Positions 1-9,059 of a stretch of DNA of 64,000 bases are shown here, one piece after another (positions within the stretch are counted from its first letter, which is position 1; each line of letters opens with the position of its first letter). Below the pieces are notes generated by a model that did no database searches, had not been told where the DNA came from, and worked only from the letters and a program-made list of their open reading frames with translations. The DNA is taken from assembly GCF_017888565.1 (NCBI RefSeq), contig NZ_JAGHFX010000010.1:1-64000 (forward strand). The letters run 5' to 3'. Both the position numbers and the translations under genes were made by a program. The DNA is from Clostridium sp. GTDB lineage: Bacteria > Bacillota > Clostridia > Clostridiales > Clostridiaceae.

Positions 1-2
1 TG

Positions 3-50
3 CTGGAATTTATAGAAAATAACAGAATCATATCTGAAAAAGAAGAATGA
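3..50 (+). other. possible 3' end of an upstream gene (partial)
   Basis: The frame opening at base 3 runs 15 codons (Leu-Glu-Phe-Ile-Glu-Asn-Asn-Arg...) to a TGA at 48-50. The mix of charged and hydrophobic residues would suit the last helix of a protein that began before the window, for example the regulator often found before such ABC exporters. It is too short to identify and could be chance. A small imperfect hairpin at about 82-100 follows, without a convincing T run. Confidence 0.25.
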
Positions 51-91
51 AAATAAATTCTTCATCTTGTAACAAATCTATAAAGGCTGTC

Positions 92-766
92 TAACAGCTT
101 TATCTATATAACTATCTTTCCAATGGAGCAGGAAAAACAACTATAATTAAAATTATGGCAACTTTACTTAAAGCAGATGCTGGAAGTGTTGTAATAAACG
201 GTTTGGATATTGAAAAAAATCCAGGGAAAGTTAGAGCCTCTATCAGTCTTACTGGTCAGTTTGCTGCTATTGATGAAATTTTGACTGGGCGTGAAAATCT
301 TCAAATGATAGCAAAACTTAGACATATTAAAAATCCAAATGCAGTAGCAGATGAATTAATTAAGAGATTTGGTATGTCAGAAGCAGCAGATAGCAGAGTT
401 GGTACTTACTCTGGAGGTATGAAAAGAAGAATTGATATTGCAATGAGTCTTGTTGGAAAGCCGAAGATTATATTCCTAGATGAGCCAACAACTGGTCTTG
501 ATCCAGAAGCACGTTTAGAAGTTTGGAAAATTGTAAAAGAGTTAACAGCTTCAGGAACTACAGTATTCTTAACAACTCAATATTTAGAAGAAGCAGAACA
601 ACTTGCAGATAAAATTGCTATTCTTCATGGAGGGAAAATAATTGCTTTAGATACACTAGAAGGATTAAAAAAACTATTTCCGCCTGCAAAAGTTGAATAT
701 GTTGAAAAACAACCTACATTAGAAGAAATATTCTTAACAATCATTGGTAAAAGGGAGGACAAATAA
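92..766 (+). pseudogene. N-terminally truncated ABC transporter ATP-binding protein (DrrA-type)
   Basis: ATP-binding subunit of a two-gene ABC-2 (drug/antibiotic resistance type) exporter. The Walker A residues NGAGKTT are encoded at 122-142, but the frame is closed by a stop at 92-94, so the roughly 35 residues that normally precede Walker A (A-loop and first strands) are gone. The first usable ATG is at 155, after Walker A. From there 203 codons are intact: Q-loop region (about residue 35), signature SGGMK (86-90), Walker B IIFLDEP (105-111) and the switch region. Translation from 155 gives a protein that cannot bind ATP normally. It lies 0 bp from the permease gene, whose ATG follows its TAA. 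A non-ATG start just upstream of Walker A cannot be excluded, but the N-terminus is still missing. Confidence 0.8.
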
Positions 767-1531
767 ATGGGATTTACAAATAAATATTTTTTCAAAGATA
801 TGAGTGTTATGTTTGGGCGTTCTATGCGTCATATTTTTAGAAGTATGGATACAATTATTACAGTTTGTATCACACCAATAGCAATGATGTTATTATTTGT
901 TTATGTATTTGGTGGTGCAATTGAGACAGGTACAGAAAATTATGTTAATTATCTATTGCCTGGTATAATGTTAATGGCAATTGGTAGTGGAATTGCATAT
1001 GTAGCTTATCGTTTGTATATAGATAAAGAACGTGGTATATTTGAACGTTTTCACTCTATGCCAATTGCTCGTTCTACAGTATTATGGGGACATGTATTAA
1101 CTTCATTAATTTCTAATGGAATTTCTGTAGTGATAATTATACTTGTTGCTTTATTAATGGGCTTTCGTTCATCAGCAGGAATCTTAGAATGGTTAGCGGT
1201 ATTTGGAATCCTTGGGATCTTTACACTTGCTTTAACTTGGATTGCTGTAATTGCAGGGCTTGCTGCCAAAACCCCAGATGGTGCAGGTGTATTTTCTTAC
1301 CCAATAATCTTTTTACCATTTATAAGTTCAGCCTTTGTACCAACAGAAACTATGCCTTCAGTAATAAGTGCTTTTGCAGAAAATCAACCTGTAACACCTA
1401 TTGTAGAAGCTCTTCGTAATTTATTAGCAAATAAGCCAGTAGGAAATGACATTTGGGTTGCCCTTGCTTGGTGTATAGCAATAATTGTTGTAGCTTATAT
1501 ATTTGCAATGAGAATCTATAAGAAAATATGA
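767..1531 (+). CDS. ABC-2 type transporter permease (DrrB-like)
   Basis: 254-residue membrane subunit of an ABC-2 exporter, partner of the preceding ATPase. About six hydrophobic segments are visible (about 30-50, 60-80, 110-132, 140-165, 170-190, 225-248). An ERGIFERF stretch near residue 86 matches the cytoplasmic loop typical of DrrB/ABC2_membrane permeases. The ATG follows the ATPase stop directly, with an AGGGAGG-like site inside the end of the ATPase gene, so the two were translationally coupled. The reading frame is intact although the ATPase is truncated, so it is probably a recently orphaned permease unless another ATPase serves it. Confidence 0.8.
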   Translation: MGFTNKYFFKDMSVMFGRSMRHIFRSMDTIITVCITPIAMMLLFVYVFGGAIETGTENYVNYLLPGIMLMAIGSGIAYVAYRLYIDKERGIFERFHSMPIARSTVLWGHVLTSLISNGISVVIIILVALLMGFRSSAGILEWLAVFGILGIFTLALTWIAVIAGLAAKTPDGAGVFSYPIIFLPFISSAFVPTETMPSVISAFAENQPVTPIVEALRNLLANKPVGNDIWVALAWCIAIIVVAYIFAMRIYKKI

Positions 1532-1608
1532 ATTGTAAAGATAAACTTATAAAAATATTATAAGATGGATGAAAAAATTATAAAATGAGAAAAACATCTC
1601 AAATTTAA

Positions 1609-1871
1609 GTAGTAGGTGGTGTAAGTCTTTTATTATTTGGATCTATAGAAACATCAGGACTTAGAACCTTTATAGAAGAGCAAGTAGATTTTTCAAAATC
1701 AAAAAATTTAATACTTACATCAGTTATCTTTATGATAGGATTAAGTGGTATAAAACTAAGTGTAGGTGTTATAGAGTTAAAAGGAATGGGACTACAGCGG
1801 TAGTTGGAATTGCTTTAAACTTAGCATTTCTAATATTTGATAAATTAGGAATTATGAATGAAGAACCATAA
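1609..1871 (+). pseudogene. uraA: uracil permease C-terminal remnant, copy 1
   Basis: No start and no N-terminal two thirds. The frame from 1609 reads VVGGVSLLLFGSIETSGLR, then a segment with EEQVDFSKSKNLILTSV, then GLSGIKLSVGVIELKGM, which is the characteristic last part of UraA/PyrP uracil permeases. Around 1787-1802 the frame is lost by an indel. The last 22 codons (VVGIALNLAFLIFDKLGIMN...) continue in another frame to a TAA at 1869-1871. A second, separately mutated copy of the same 3' end lies at 5384-5533, on the other side of the ATPase/HNH gene pair. Confidence 0.8.
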
Positions 1872-1917
1872 ATAGGTAGACTTAGAGAAATTTTTAATAC
1901 ATAATAACGAATTAATT

Positions 1918-1959
1918 AAAGTTATGTGAAACTATGATAGTTAAGCATAACTTTTTTTA
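1918..1959 (+). terminator. rho-independent terminator, repeat hairpin copy 1
   Basis: Stem AAAGTTATG / CATAACTTT (1918-1926 with 1946-1954), with an inner AACTA/TAGTT pairing, then a T tract. It is the natural terminator of the uracil permease remnant. Near-identical hairpins occur at 5580-5620 and 12995-13034. Confidence 0.8.
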
Positions 1960-2083
1960 TTTATAATGCATGATAGAAATGAATGTAATTAAATAAAATA
2001 ATCTATAAATTTACAAAATATGATATAATAAACAAACGAGCTTTTGCTATAGAATAACTATTAAAATTGAAAGGATATTGCTA

Positions 2084-4240
2084 ATGAAATTAATATATAT
2101 TTGGGTGGAAGAATTTAAAAATATGAAACAAACGGGATTTAGTTTTACAGATAAATTTAAAGTTAAAGTTAAATCAAATTTAGAAAAGTATGATGTATTA
2201 ATAGAAGAAAATAATAGAAGTGTAGAGTCATTATTATTTGGTGAGAATATAAACTTAGTATCTGTTGTTGGAGATAATGGAGCAGGCAAAAGTACATTAC
2301 TAGATTTGATAAGAATAATGTTATTTGATCAAAATCGTATAAAAAATAGAAATGTAGGTTTTAGCATATGGTTTCAGGAAAATAAATTAGTAAAATATGC
2401 ATTCTGCAATAAACACGTTACTATAAATGGAGAAGCTGTTAACAACGTAACAGATGATAACGAATTTAATCTTATATATTACTCAGATACATTTGATATT
2501 AAACACTATGATGATGATTTTGATGATGGAGAAGATGTTGAAACCTATATTGAAGAAGATGATTGGAATCGATACTTTAATGACCTTGAAGATGAATGTA
2601 TTGTACAACAGTTAAGTTTTCAAAATAGATACATGAAACAGTATAATGTTTCAACTACATTTTTATTAAAAAACAGTAAAAATGATAAAGATAAAATTAT
2701 TAACTTTTTTCATGACGAAGTAAAAAGGCATATAGATTTATATAGTAGAATCAGAAAAATATCAGATTATGAAAATAATATGTTAACATTAAAAATACCA
2801 GATAGCTTAACTATTTCAATAAAATTTTTATCACCAAAGATATGTGACGAAGTATTAGATGATCATTTAGTAAATTATTCATATAAAGATATAAGAGATG
2901 CTAAACATGGTGGAAATTATACAGAATCAGTAACAATTTATTTATTACAAGAATTACTAAAAATTTATGATTCAGTTGTAAATAAAGGTGATTATAAGAT
3001 TATTTCAAAGATAGATATTAATTCACTTAACGATATTATTTGTTGGAATTTACTTATTATCTATATTTATAGAATATTAGATGAAAGAAAAGAGGTCTGG
3101 GAAAATGATAAGGATGACTATGAATATGTTGATGGAAAATTAGAAGGCATTATTGAAAAATATAATAATGCCAAAGATATATTTAAATTTTGTAGAGAAT
3201 TATTTGAAGTAGTTGAAAAAGGTGAATATGAAGAAAGTTTCAAGAAAATATTAGATTTTTATGAATGTTTAAAAGATTTTAGAATAAAAAGCGGACATAG
3301 TATAGATATTAACTTTAGATTTTCAGATGAAATTATGAGTATTTTAAATGTCAGTAATAGATTTGTTGATGTATTTCAGCAAAATTCTTTATACAAAAAT
3401 GGTTGGAATGGTGAGAAAGACATAAATGATTTTATGAATTTATATAGTAAATATGAAAAAATAGTAGGGCATTTAGATTTTTTCATGTTAGATTGGGGAA
3501 TGAGTACTGGGGAATTTAGTTTATTTAGCATATTTGCAAGAATATACAGCTCTGTAAGTAGAATTCAAAAAGAAAACGGAACTGATATAATGATTTTACT
3601 TGATGAAATAGATAATACTTTTCATCCTAGTTGGCAGCAGACAATAATAAGCGATATAATTAATTTTTTAAAATTATTATATCCAGAAAAAAGGTTTCAA
3701 ATAATTTTCACAACACATTCACCAGTACTATTATCTGATATACCTAAGCAGAATGTTATATTTTTAAAAGAACAAGCAATAGAAGAAGAACATGAACAGA
3801 CTTTTGCTGCTAATATAGCAAGTTTATATTATGATTCATTTTTTATGAAAAAGGGCAGTATTGGAAATTTGGCACATAATTGCATTAACAATTTGATTAA
3901 TGCAATGAATAGTGTAATTGAAGATAATATTTCAGATATTAAAATACGAAGGAGAATATTAGTTAATAGATTTTATGAATTACATCATAAAATGTTTAAT
4001 AAAGATTTTGATTCCGAGCAATATGAAGAAAAAACTTATCAAATAAGGAATTTAATAAATTCAGTGGGTGAAGGAATATGGAGATATAAGCTTAATGAAT
4101 TATTTGAACAATGTGAAGTAGTTTCAGAAGAAAAAAATATCAACAAAGAATTCTTAGAATATATTGAACAATTAAAAAATTCAAAAGGAGAAACTGCTGT
4201 AATAAAATTATTAGAGGAATTAAAGGAGAAAAATAAATGA
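2084..4240 (+). CDS. ptuA: AAA/SMC-like ATPase of a Septu-like defence system
   Basis: About 718 residues. ABC/SMC-type ATPase with Walker A GDNGAGKST (residues 63-71), a long middle region containing an Asp/Glu-rich stretch (about 140-165), Walker B MILLDEID (about 502-509) and the switch motif TTHSPVLLSD (about 543). This layout fits the OLD/RecF-like ATPases of defence systems. The next gene overlaps it by 4 bp and encodes an HNH nuclease with paired CxxC motifs, the arrangement of Septu (PtuA ATPase + PtuB nuclease), which restricts phage. I chose ATG 2084 because AAGGA at 2071-2075 is well spaced for it; a TTG at 2078 is the alternative. It is longer than the classic PtuA (about 500-600 residues), so it may be a Septu variant or a related ATPase-HNH pair. 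Confidence 0.75.
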   Translation: MKLIYIWVEEFKNMKQTGFSFTDKFKVKVKSNLEKYDVLIEENNRSVESLLFGENINLVSVVGDNGAGKSTLLDLIRIMLFDQNRIKNRNVGFSIWFQENKLVKYAFCNKHVTINGEAVNNVTDDNEFNLIYYSDTFDIKHYDDDFDDGEDVETYIEEDDWNRYFNDLEDECIVQQLSFQNRYMKQYNVSTTFLLKNSKNDKDKIINFFHDEVKRHIDLYSRIRKISDYENNMLTLKIPDSLTISIKFLSPKICDEVLDDHLVNYSYKDIRDAKHGGNYTESVTIYLLQELLKIYDSVVNKGDYKIISKIDINSLNDIICWNLLIIYIYRILDERKEVWENDKDDYEYVDGKLEGIIEKYNNAKDIFKFCRELFEVVEKGEYEESFKKILDFYECLKDFRIKSGHSIDINFRFSDEIMSILNVSNRFVDVFQQNSLYKNGWNGEKDINDFMNLYSKYEKIVGHLDFFMLDWGMSTGEFSLFSIFARIYSSVSRIQKENGTDIMILLDEIDNTFHPSWQQTIISDIINFLKLLYPEKRFQIIFTTHSPVLLSDIPKQNVIFLKEQAIEEEHEQTFAANIASLYYDSFFMKKGSIGNLAHNCINNLINAMNSVIEDNISDIKIRRRILVNRFYELHHKMFNKDFDSEQYEEKTYQIRNLINSVGEGIWRYKLNELFEQCEVVSEEKNINKEFLEYIEQLKNSKGETAVIKLLEELKEKNK

Positions 4241-5352
4241 TTCCTATAAAGAAGCGTTTGGATTTAATAGAACAAAAAGAATATGTTTCAAAAGTAATGG
4301 AGTGCATGGAGACACCTAAGAAAAATAAATTGAAAATAAGTATTGAATTGATACATAAAGATATAAAGATGAATGATTATGGATTATATAAGGATTTACA
4401 AATGAATAGTGAACTTTGGGAGAAAGAAAAAAGTAAATATTATATGATATATTCATGGCTAACTTTAGATTATAGTTTATTAGAACAAATTAAAAATTAT
4501 ATTAATAAAAACTATATAGAAAGTAGTTTGAAAAACTATAGTAGCATTTTACAGAAAAATAGATGTAAGGAATTACGAGGTTATTGTGACTTGGTAAAAA
4601 GACGAAAATATTCGTATAGTAAGAATAAAAATGTATCTGTAGAATTAAATAAACCGAATGGCTATGATAAAATATATTCAGAATTTGATGACTGTAAAAA
4701 TATTTATGATCTGTTTTCTAAAAAGCAAATTAATAGATGGGTAATAGAAAAGACCGATGTTAAAGTATGTCCATATTGTAATTTGGCCTATACATATAAC
4801 AGAAAAGATAAAGCAACTGCCCAATTAGATCATTTTTTTAGCAAATCAGAATATCCAATGTTTGCACTATGCTATTATAATCTGATACCTTCTTGTCCTG
4901 CATGTAATCATATTAAGCTTGATAACAATAAAAAAATGTCATCACCTTATGAGAAAAATGCATTTGAAAATGTAAAAATTAATTGGAAATTATTTAACGA
5001 TAATAATCCTGATGAAAAAGCTTTGAAAGAATTGTGTAAAGAGATACAAATAAATATTAAATCTAATAAAGAAGCGGATATGAATAATATTACTATTATG
5101 AAACTTAATGAAGCTTATAATTGTCATAAAGATGATGCTAGTGAAATTATAAAAAGAATACAGACCTACTTAAATGAAAGTTCAAAGAAATTGATACAGT
5201 CAATAACAGTTAAAAATGCAATTAGTGACGATGAAATTGAACAGTTCTATTTTGGGATGTACTTAGATGAAGCAAAGGATACAAATAAAATATTATCTAA
5301 AATGGTTAGAGATTTTACAAAGCAATATAAGAAAATGAAATCAGGTGATTAG
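4237..5352 (+). CDS. ptuB: HNH endonuclease of a Septu-like defence system
   Basis: 371 residues with a central zinc-finger HNH core: CPYC (about 178-181), QLDHFFSKSEYP (about 197-208, with the D-H pair), NLIPSCPACN (about 219-228) and a lysine-rich continuation KLDNNKK. This is the DHF...CxxCN form seen in PtuB and retron-associated HNH proteins, presumed to cut DNA or RNA when released by the ATPase. The N-terminal 170 residues and the C-terminal helical region have no recognised fold. Its ATGA start overlaps the ATPase stop, so the two are co-translated. The copy 2 permease remnant starts immediately after its stop codon. Confidence 0.8.
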   Translation: MIPIKKRLDLIEQKEYVSKVMECMETPKKNKLKISIELIHKDIKMNDYGLYKDLQMNSELWEKEKSKYYMIYSWLTLDYSLLEQIKNYINKNYIESSLKNYSSILQKNRCKELRGYCDLVKRRKYSYSKNKNVSVELNKPNGYDKIYSEFDDCKNIYDLFSKKQINRWVIEKTDVKVCPYCNLAYTYNRKDKATAQLDHFFSKSEYPMFALCYYNLIPSCPACNHIKLDNNKKMSSPYEKNAFENVKINWKLFNDNNPDEKALKELCKEIQINIKSNKEADMNNITIMKLNEAYNCHKDDASEIIKRIQTYLNESSKKLIQSITVKNAISDDEIEQFYFGMYLDEAKDTNKILSKMVRDFTKQYKKMKSGD

Positions 5353-5383
5353 CAATTTAAATTTCAAAAAATCCAGGGCTACA

Positions 5384-5533
5384 TAGCTTACACAGTTATA
5401 TTCATGGTATAAAACTAAGCATAGGTGTTATAGAATTAAAATGAATGAGGGACTAGCAGCTGTAGTTGGAATTGCTTTAAATTTAGCATTTATAATATTT
5501 GATAAATTAGGAATTATGAATGAAGCAGCATAA
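5384..5533 (+). pseudogene. uraA: uracil permease C-terminal remnant, copy 2
   Basis: Clearly similar to copy 1 at 1609-1871: it reads GIKLSIGVIELK, breaks frame, then continues LAAVVGIALNLAFIIFDKLG to a TAA at 5531-5533. The upstream part has an additional deletion of roughly 15 bases relative to copy 1, and the frame breaks differ, so the two copies decayed independently. Similarity may extend weakly back to about 5360, just after the ptuB stop. Downstream the shared sequence continues through the terminator to about 5630. Confidence 0.75.
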
Positions 5534-5579
5534 ATAGAGAAATTTAGAGAAAATTTATATAAATAATAACAAATTGATT

Positions 5580-5620
5580 AAAGTTATGTGAAACTATGAT
5601 GGTTAGCATAACTTTTTTTA
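5580..5620 (+). terminator. rho-independent terminator, repeat hairpin copy 2
   Basis: AAAGTTATG (5580-5588) pairs with CATAACTTT (5607-5615), followed by a T tract. Near-identical to the hairpin at 1918, including the loop sequence and the downstream ATTTATAATGC. It ends the second permease remnant and probably also the ptuAB transcript. Confidence 0.8.
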
Positions 5621-5809
5621 TTTATAATGCTATATGGAAATACATCTAGTTAAAGAAAATATAATAAATTGATAGGAGAATAAATTTTTACTAAGTTTAA
5701 TAGATAAAATTGAAGAGATATACCTAAATATTTAATACAACCTTGATTTGTAAATGTTTTCGATATAATATGATATTATTAGAGTTTATAGGGATGGAGA
5801 GGGTTTAAT

Positions 5810-6136
5810 ATGCCAATGTTAAAATTTAAGGGAATAGAAACTGAAGAGGTTTGTACAATAAGTAAGAATTTAATAGACGAATTACAGGAATTAATTCAAT
5901 GTCCAAGAGATTATTTTAGTCTTTCAGTTGATAAATCTGTCTATATAAAAGATGGGGAAATAGTTAAAAGTGAACCTATAGTAGAAGTTTCATGGTTTGA
6001 TAGGGGACAAGAAGTACAGGATAAATCTGCAAATATAATTACTAAGTATGTTCATTCTTTGGAATATCCAAATGTGGATGTTATCTTTTTTAAATTAGAT
6101 GAAAGTAAGTATTACGAAAATGGAGAGCATTTTTAA
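5810..6136 (+). CDS. DUF1904 family protein
   Basis: 108 residues, no signal peptide or membrane segment. The start MPMLKFKGIE, the WFDRGQE motif (about 64-70) and the ending KYYENGEHF are hallmarks of the DUF1904 family, small tautomerase-like-fold proteins of unknown function. The second residue is proline, as in tautomerases, but no activity should be assumed. A GGAGAGGG site precedes the ATG by about 8 bases. It is a single gene, with no terminator close behind. Confidence 0.75.
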   Translation: MPMLKFKGIETEEVCTISKNLIDELQELIQCPRDYFSLSVDKSVYIKDGEIVKSEPIVEVSWFDRGQEVQDKSANIITKYVHSLEYPNVDVIFFKLDESKYYENGEHF

Positions 6137-6306
6137 TTATTTAAGTAAATATACTGTTAGTAGTAGATAATTGTATATTTAGAACTATTGTTTATGAATT
6201 ATCTACAATTACATTTATATTTACTTATTAAAAATTTACGATTATTACTTAATGAATATAGGACATTTTATAAAAGTTAGTTAAGTATATCTAATGGGGT
6301 GATAAG

Positions 6307-7044
6307 ATGATAATAGAAGTTAATAATAGTATTATTGAAAAGCTGACACCTACAGAAAAAGCTGTAGTTAATTATATTAATTCTAATGCAGATAAATTAT
6401 CTAATATGTCTATTGTTGATGTAGCAGAAGAATCCTTTACTTCTCCTGCAACTGTATCAAGAACAATAAAAAAATGTGGATTTGAAGGTTTTTCAGAATT
6501 GAGATATAAAGTATCTGCAAAAGAAGAGCATAATCATGATTCTAAAAAAGTAAATGAAATATTAGGAAAATCCTTAATTGAAGTAACAAAAACTGTTGAA
6601 AATATATCTATAACTAAGGTATTGAATATAGTTAAGATTATTAAGGAGTCTAAGAGGATTTATATATTAGCAAGAGGATTAACTGAATTAGTTGCACAAG
6701 AATTTAACTTAAAGCTGCAACTTTTAGGATATAATACATTTTTGATTGTAGATCCAAATATAATGATGAATATATGTAAAACAATTGAAAAAGAAGATGT
6801 AGTTATTGCATTTTCATTAAGAGCTGAAACTAATGAAATATTAGAATCTGTTAAAAGTGCTAAAGATTCTGGTGCTAAAGTAGTTACATGCTGTTGCGTA
6901 AGAAAAAGTATCTTAGAGGAATATTCAGATGTGACTATAGTTGGTTATAAACAATCTAAAACATCTATAAAAGAATTTGAAGTTACATCAAGATTGCCAT
7001 TATATATTATTTCAAGAGCAATAATAGATTATTTAATAATATAA
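6307..7044 (+). CDS. MurR/RpiR family transcriptional regulator
   Basis: 245 residues. N-terminal HTH_6 domain (about 8-80, with LTPTEKAVVNYI and SPATVSRTIKKCGF) and a C-terminal SIS sugar-phosphate-binding domain (about 105-240). It lies directly before, and in the same direction as, a PTS sugar operon, from which it is separated by its own strong terminator and a new promoter region. It is therefore likely the local regulator, sensing a phosphorylated sugar such as tagatose or fructose phosphate. GGGGTGAT is the ribosome binding site. Confidence 0.85.
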   Translation: MIIEVNNSIIEKLTPTEKAVVNYINSNADKLSNMSIVDVAEESFTSPATVSRTIKKCGFEGFSELRYKVSAKEEHNHDSKKVNEILGKSLIEVTKTVENISITKVLNIVKIIKESKRIYILARGLTELVAQEFNLKLQLLGYNTFLIVDPNIMMNICKTIEKEDVVIAFSLRAETNEILESVKSAKDSGAKVVTCCCVRKSILEEYSDVTIVGYKQSKTSIKEFEVTSRLPLYIISRAIIDYLII

Positions 7045-7049
7045 AAAAT

Positions 7050-7093
7050 GTATCCTGAAAATTAAAAAAATTGATTTTCAGGATACATTTTTA
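7050..7093. terminator. terminator after the RpiR regulator
   Basis: Perfect 15-bp inverted repeat, ATGTATCCTGAAAAT against ATTTTCAGGATACAT, with a short A-rich loop and a T run. It separates the regulator from the PTS operon. Confidence 0.85.
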
Positions 7094-7149
7094 TTTAGAA
7101 TACAAGTAAAATAGCCATAGTAGCATAAAAAGGGTAAAAATAGATGAAA

Positions 7150-8117
<968 letters not shown>

Positions 8118-8138
8118 GTAAAAGTGGGGGAGATATAA

Positions 8139-9059
8139 ATGATATATACGCTAACAACTAATCCAGCAATTGATATGAATTATACAGCAGAAAGTTATGA
8201 ACCATTTAAAGTTAATAGAACAACTAATATAGAATACTCTCCAAATGGTAAAGGAGTAAATGTATCTCTTGTATTAAATCATTATGGAGTAGAAAGCAAG
8301 GTACTAGGCTTTTTTGGGGGATTTACAGGTGAATTCATAGTAGATGAACTTCAAAAAATGGACATAGAAGTTGAGTCTTTTTGGATTGATGAGCCAACTA
8401 GGATAAATGTTTTTATAGATACTAAAGATAAAAAGGAATTTAAATATGTAAATAAGGGCCCCTTTGTTCCTATAGAAACACAAAAGAATTTATTAAGTTA
8501 TATAGAAAAGTCTGAGGATTGTAGTTATTTAATTATAAGTGGAAGCTTGCCTCAAAGTATAGATGAAAAGTATTATGATGAATTATTAGAAATATGTAAT
8601 AAAAGAAATATAAATATAATTTTAGATATAAGCTCACAAAAATTAAAGGATTTATTAAAATATAAACCTTTATTAATTAAACCAAATGATGAAGAAATTA
8701 AAGATATTTTCGGACTAGATATAAATAATGAAAAAGACGTTGTGAATATATTAAAGTATTTAAAAAAGGAGGGAGCACAAAATATTCTTTTAACTTTAGG
8801 AGAAAAAGGAATGTATTTTTATAATGGAAATAAGATATATTATTGCAACGCACCTAATGTAAACCTTTTAAATTCTGCTTGTTCAGGTGATTCTGCTTTG
8901 GCAGCATTTTTAAGTGAATGGTTAAAAGAAAATGACATTGAATATGCTTTAAAAAAGTCATCAGCTACAGGTGGAAATGTAGCTGAGTCAAGAGGTATTG
9001 GAACTTTAAATAAAGTTGATAATTATATAAAAAATTTGGATGTTAGGGAGGTATTTTAA
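8139..9059 (+). CDS. fruK: 1-phosphofructokinase family sugar-phosphate kinase
   Basis: 306-residue PfkB-family kinase of the FruK/LacC group. N-terminal IYTLTTNPAIDMNY, the glycine-rich NGKGVNVSLVLNHYG (about 32-46), LIISGSLP (about 130-137) and the C-terminal ATP/anion-hole region ACSGDSALAAF (about 247-257) with the catalytic Asp in GDSA. It phosphorylates the C1-phosphorylated sugar delivered by the PTS to the 1,6-bisphosphate used by the aldolase. It begins 21 bp after the aldolase stop and ends one base before the EIIBC start. It could act on tagatose 1-phosphate (TagK role) as well as on fructose 1-phosphate. Confidence 0.85.
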   Translation: MIYTLTTNPAIDMNYTAESYEPFKVNRTTNIEYSPNGKGVNVSLVLNHYGVESKVLGFFGGFTGEFIVDELQKMDIEVESFWIDEPTRINVFIDTKDKKEFKYVNKGPFVPIETQKNLLSYIEKSEDCSYLIISGSLPQSIDEKYYDELLEICNKRNINIILDISSQKLKDLLKYKPLLIKPNDEEIKDIFGLDINNEKDVVNILKYLKKEGAQNILLTLGEKGMYFYNGNKIYYCNAPNVNLLNSACSGDSALAAFLSEWLKENDIEYALKKSSATGGNVAESRGIGTLNKVDNYIKNLDVREVF

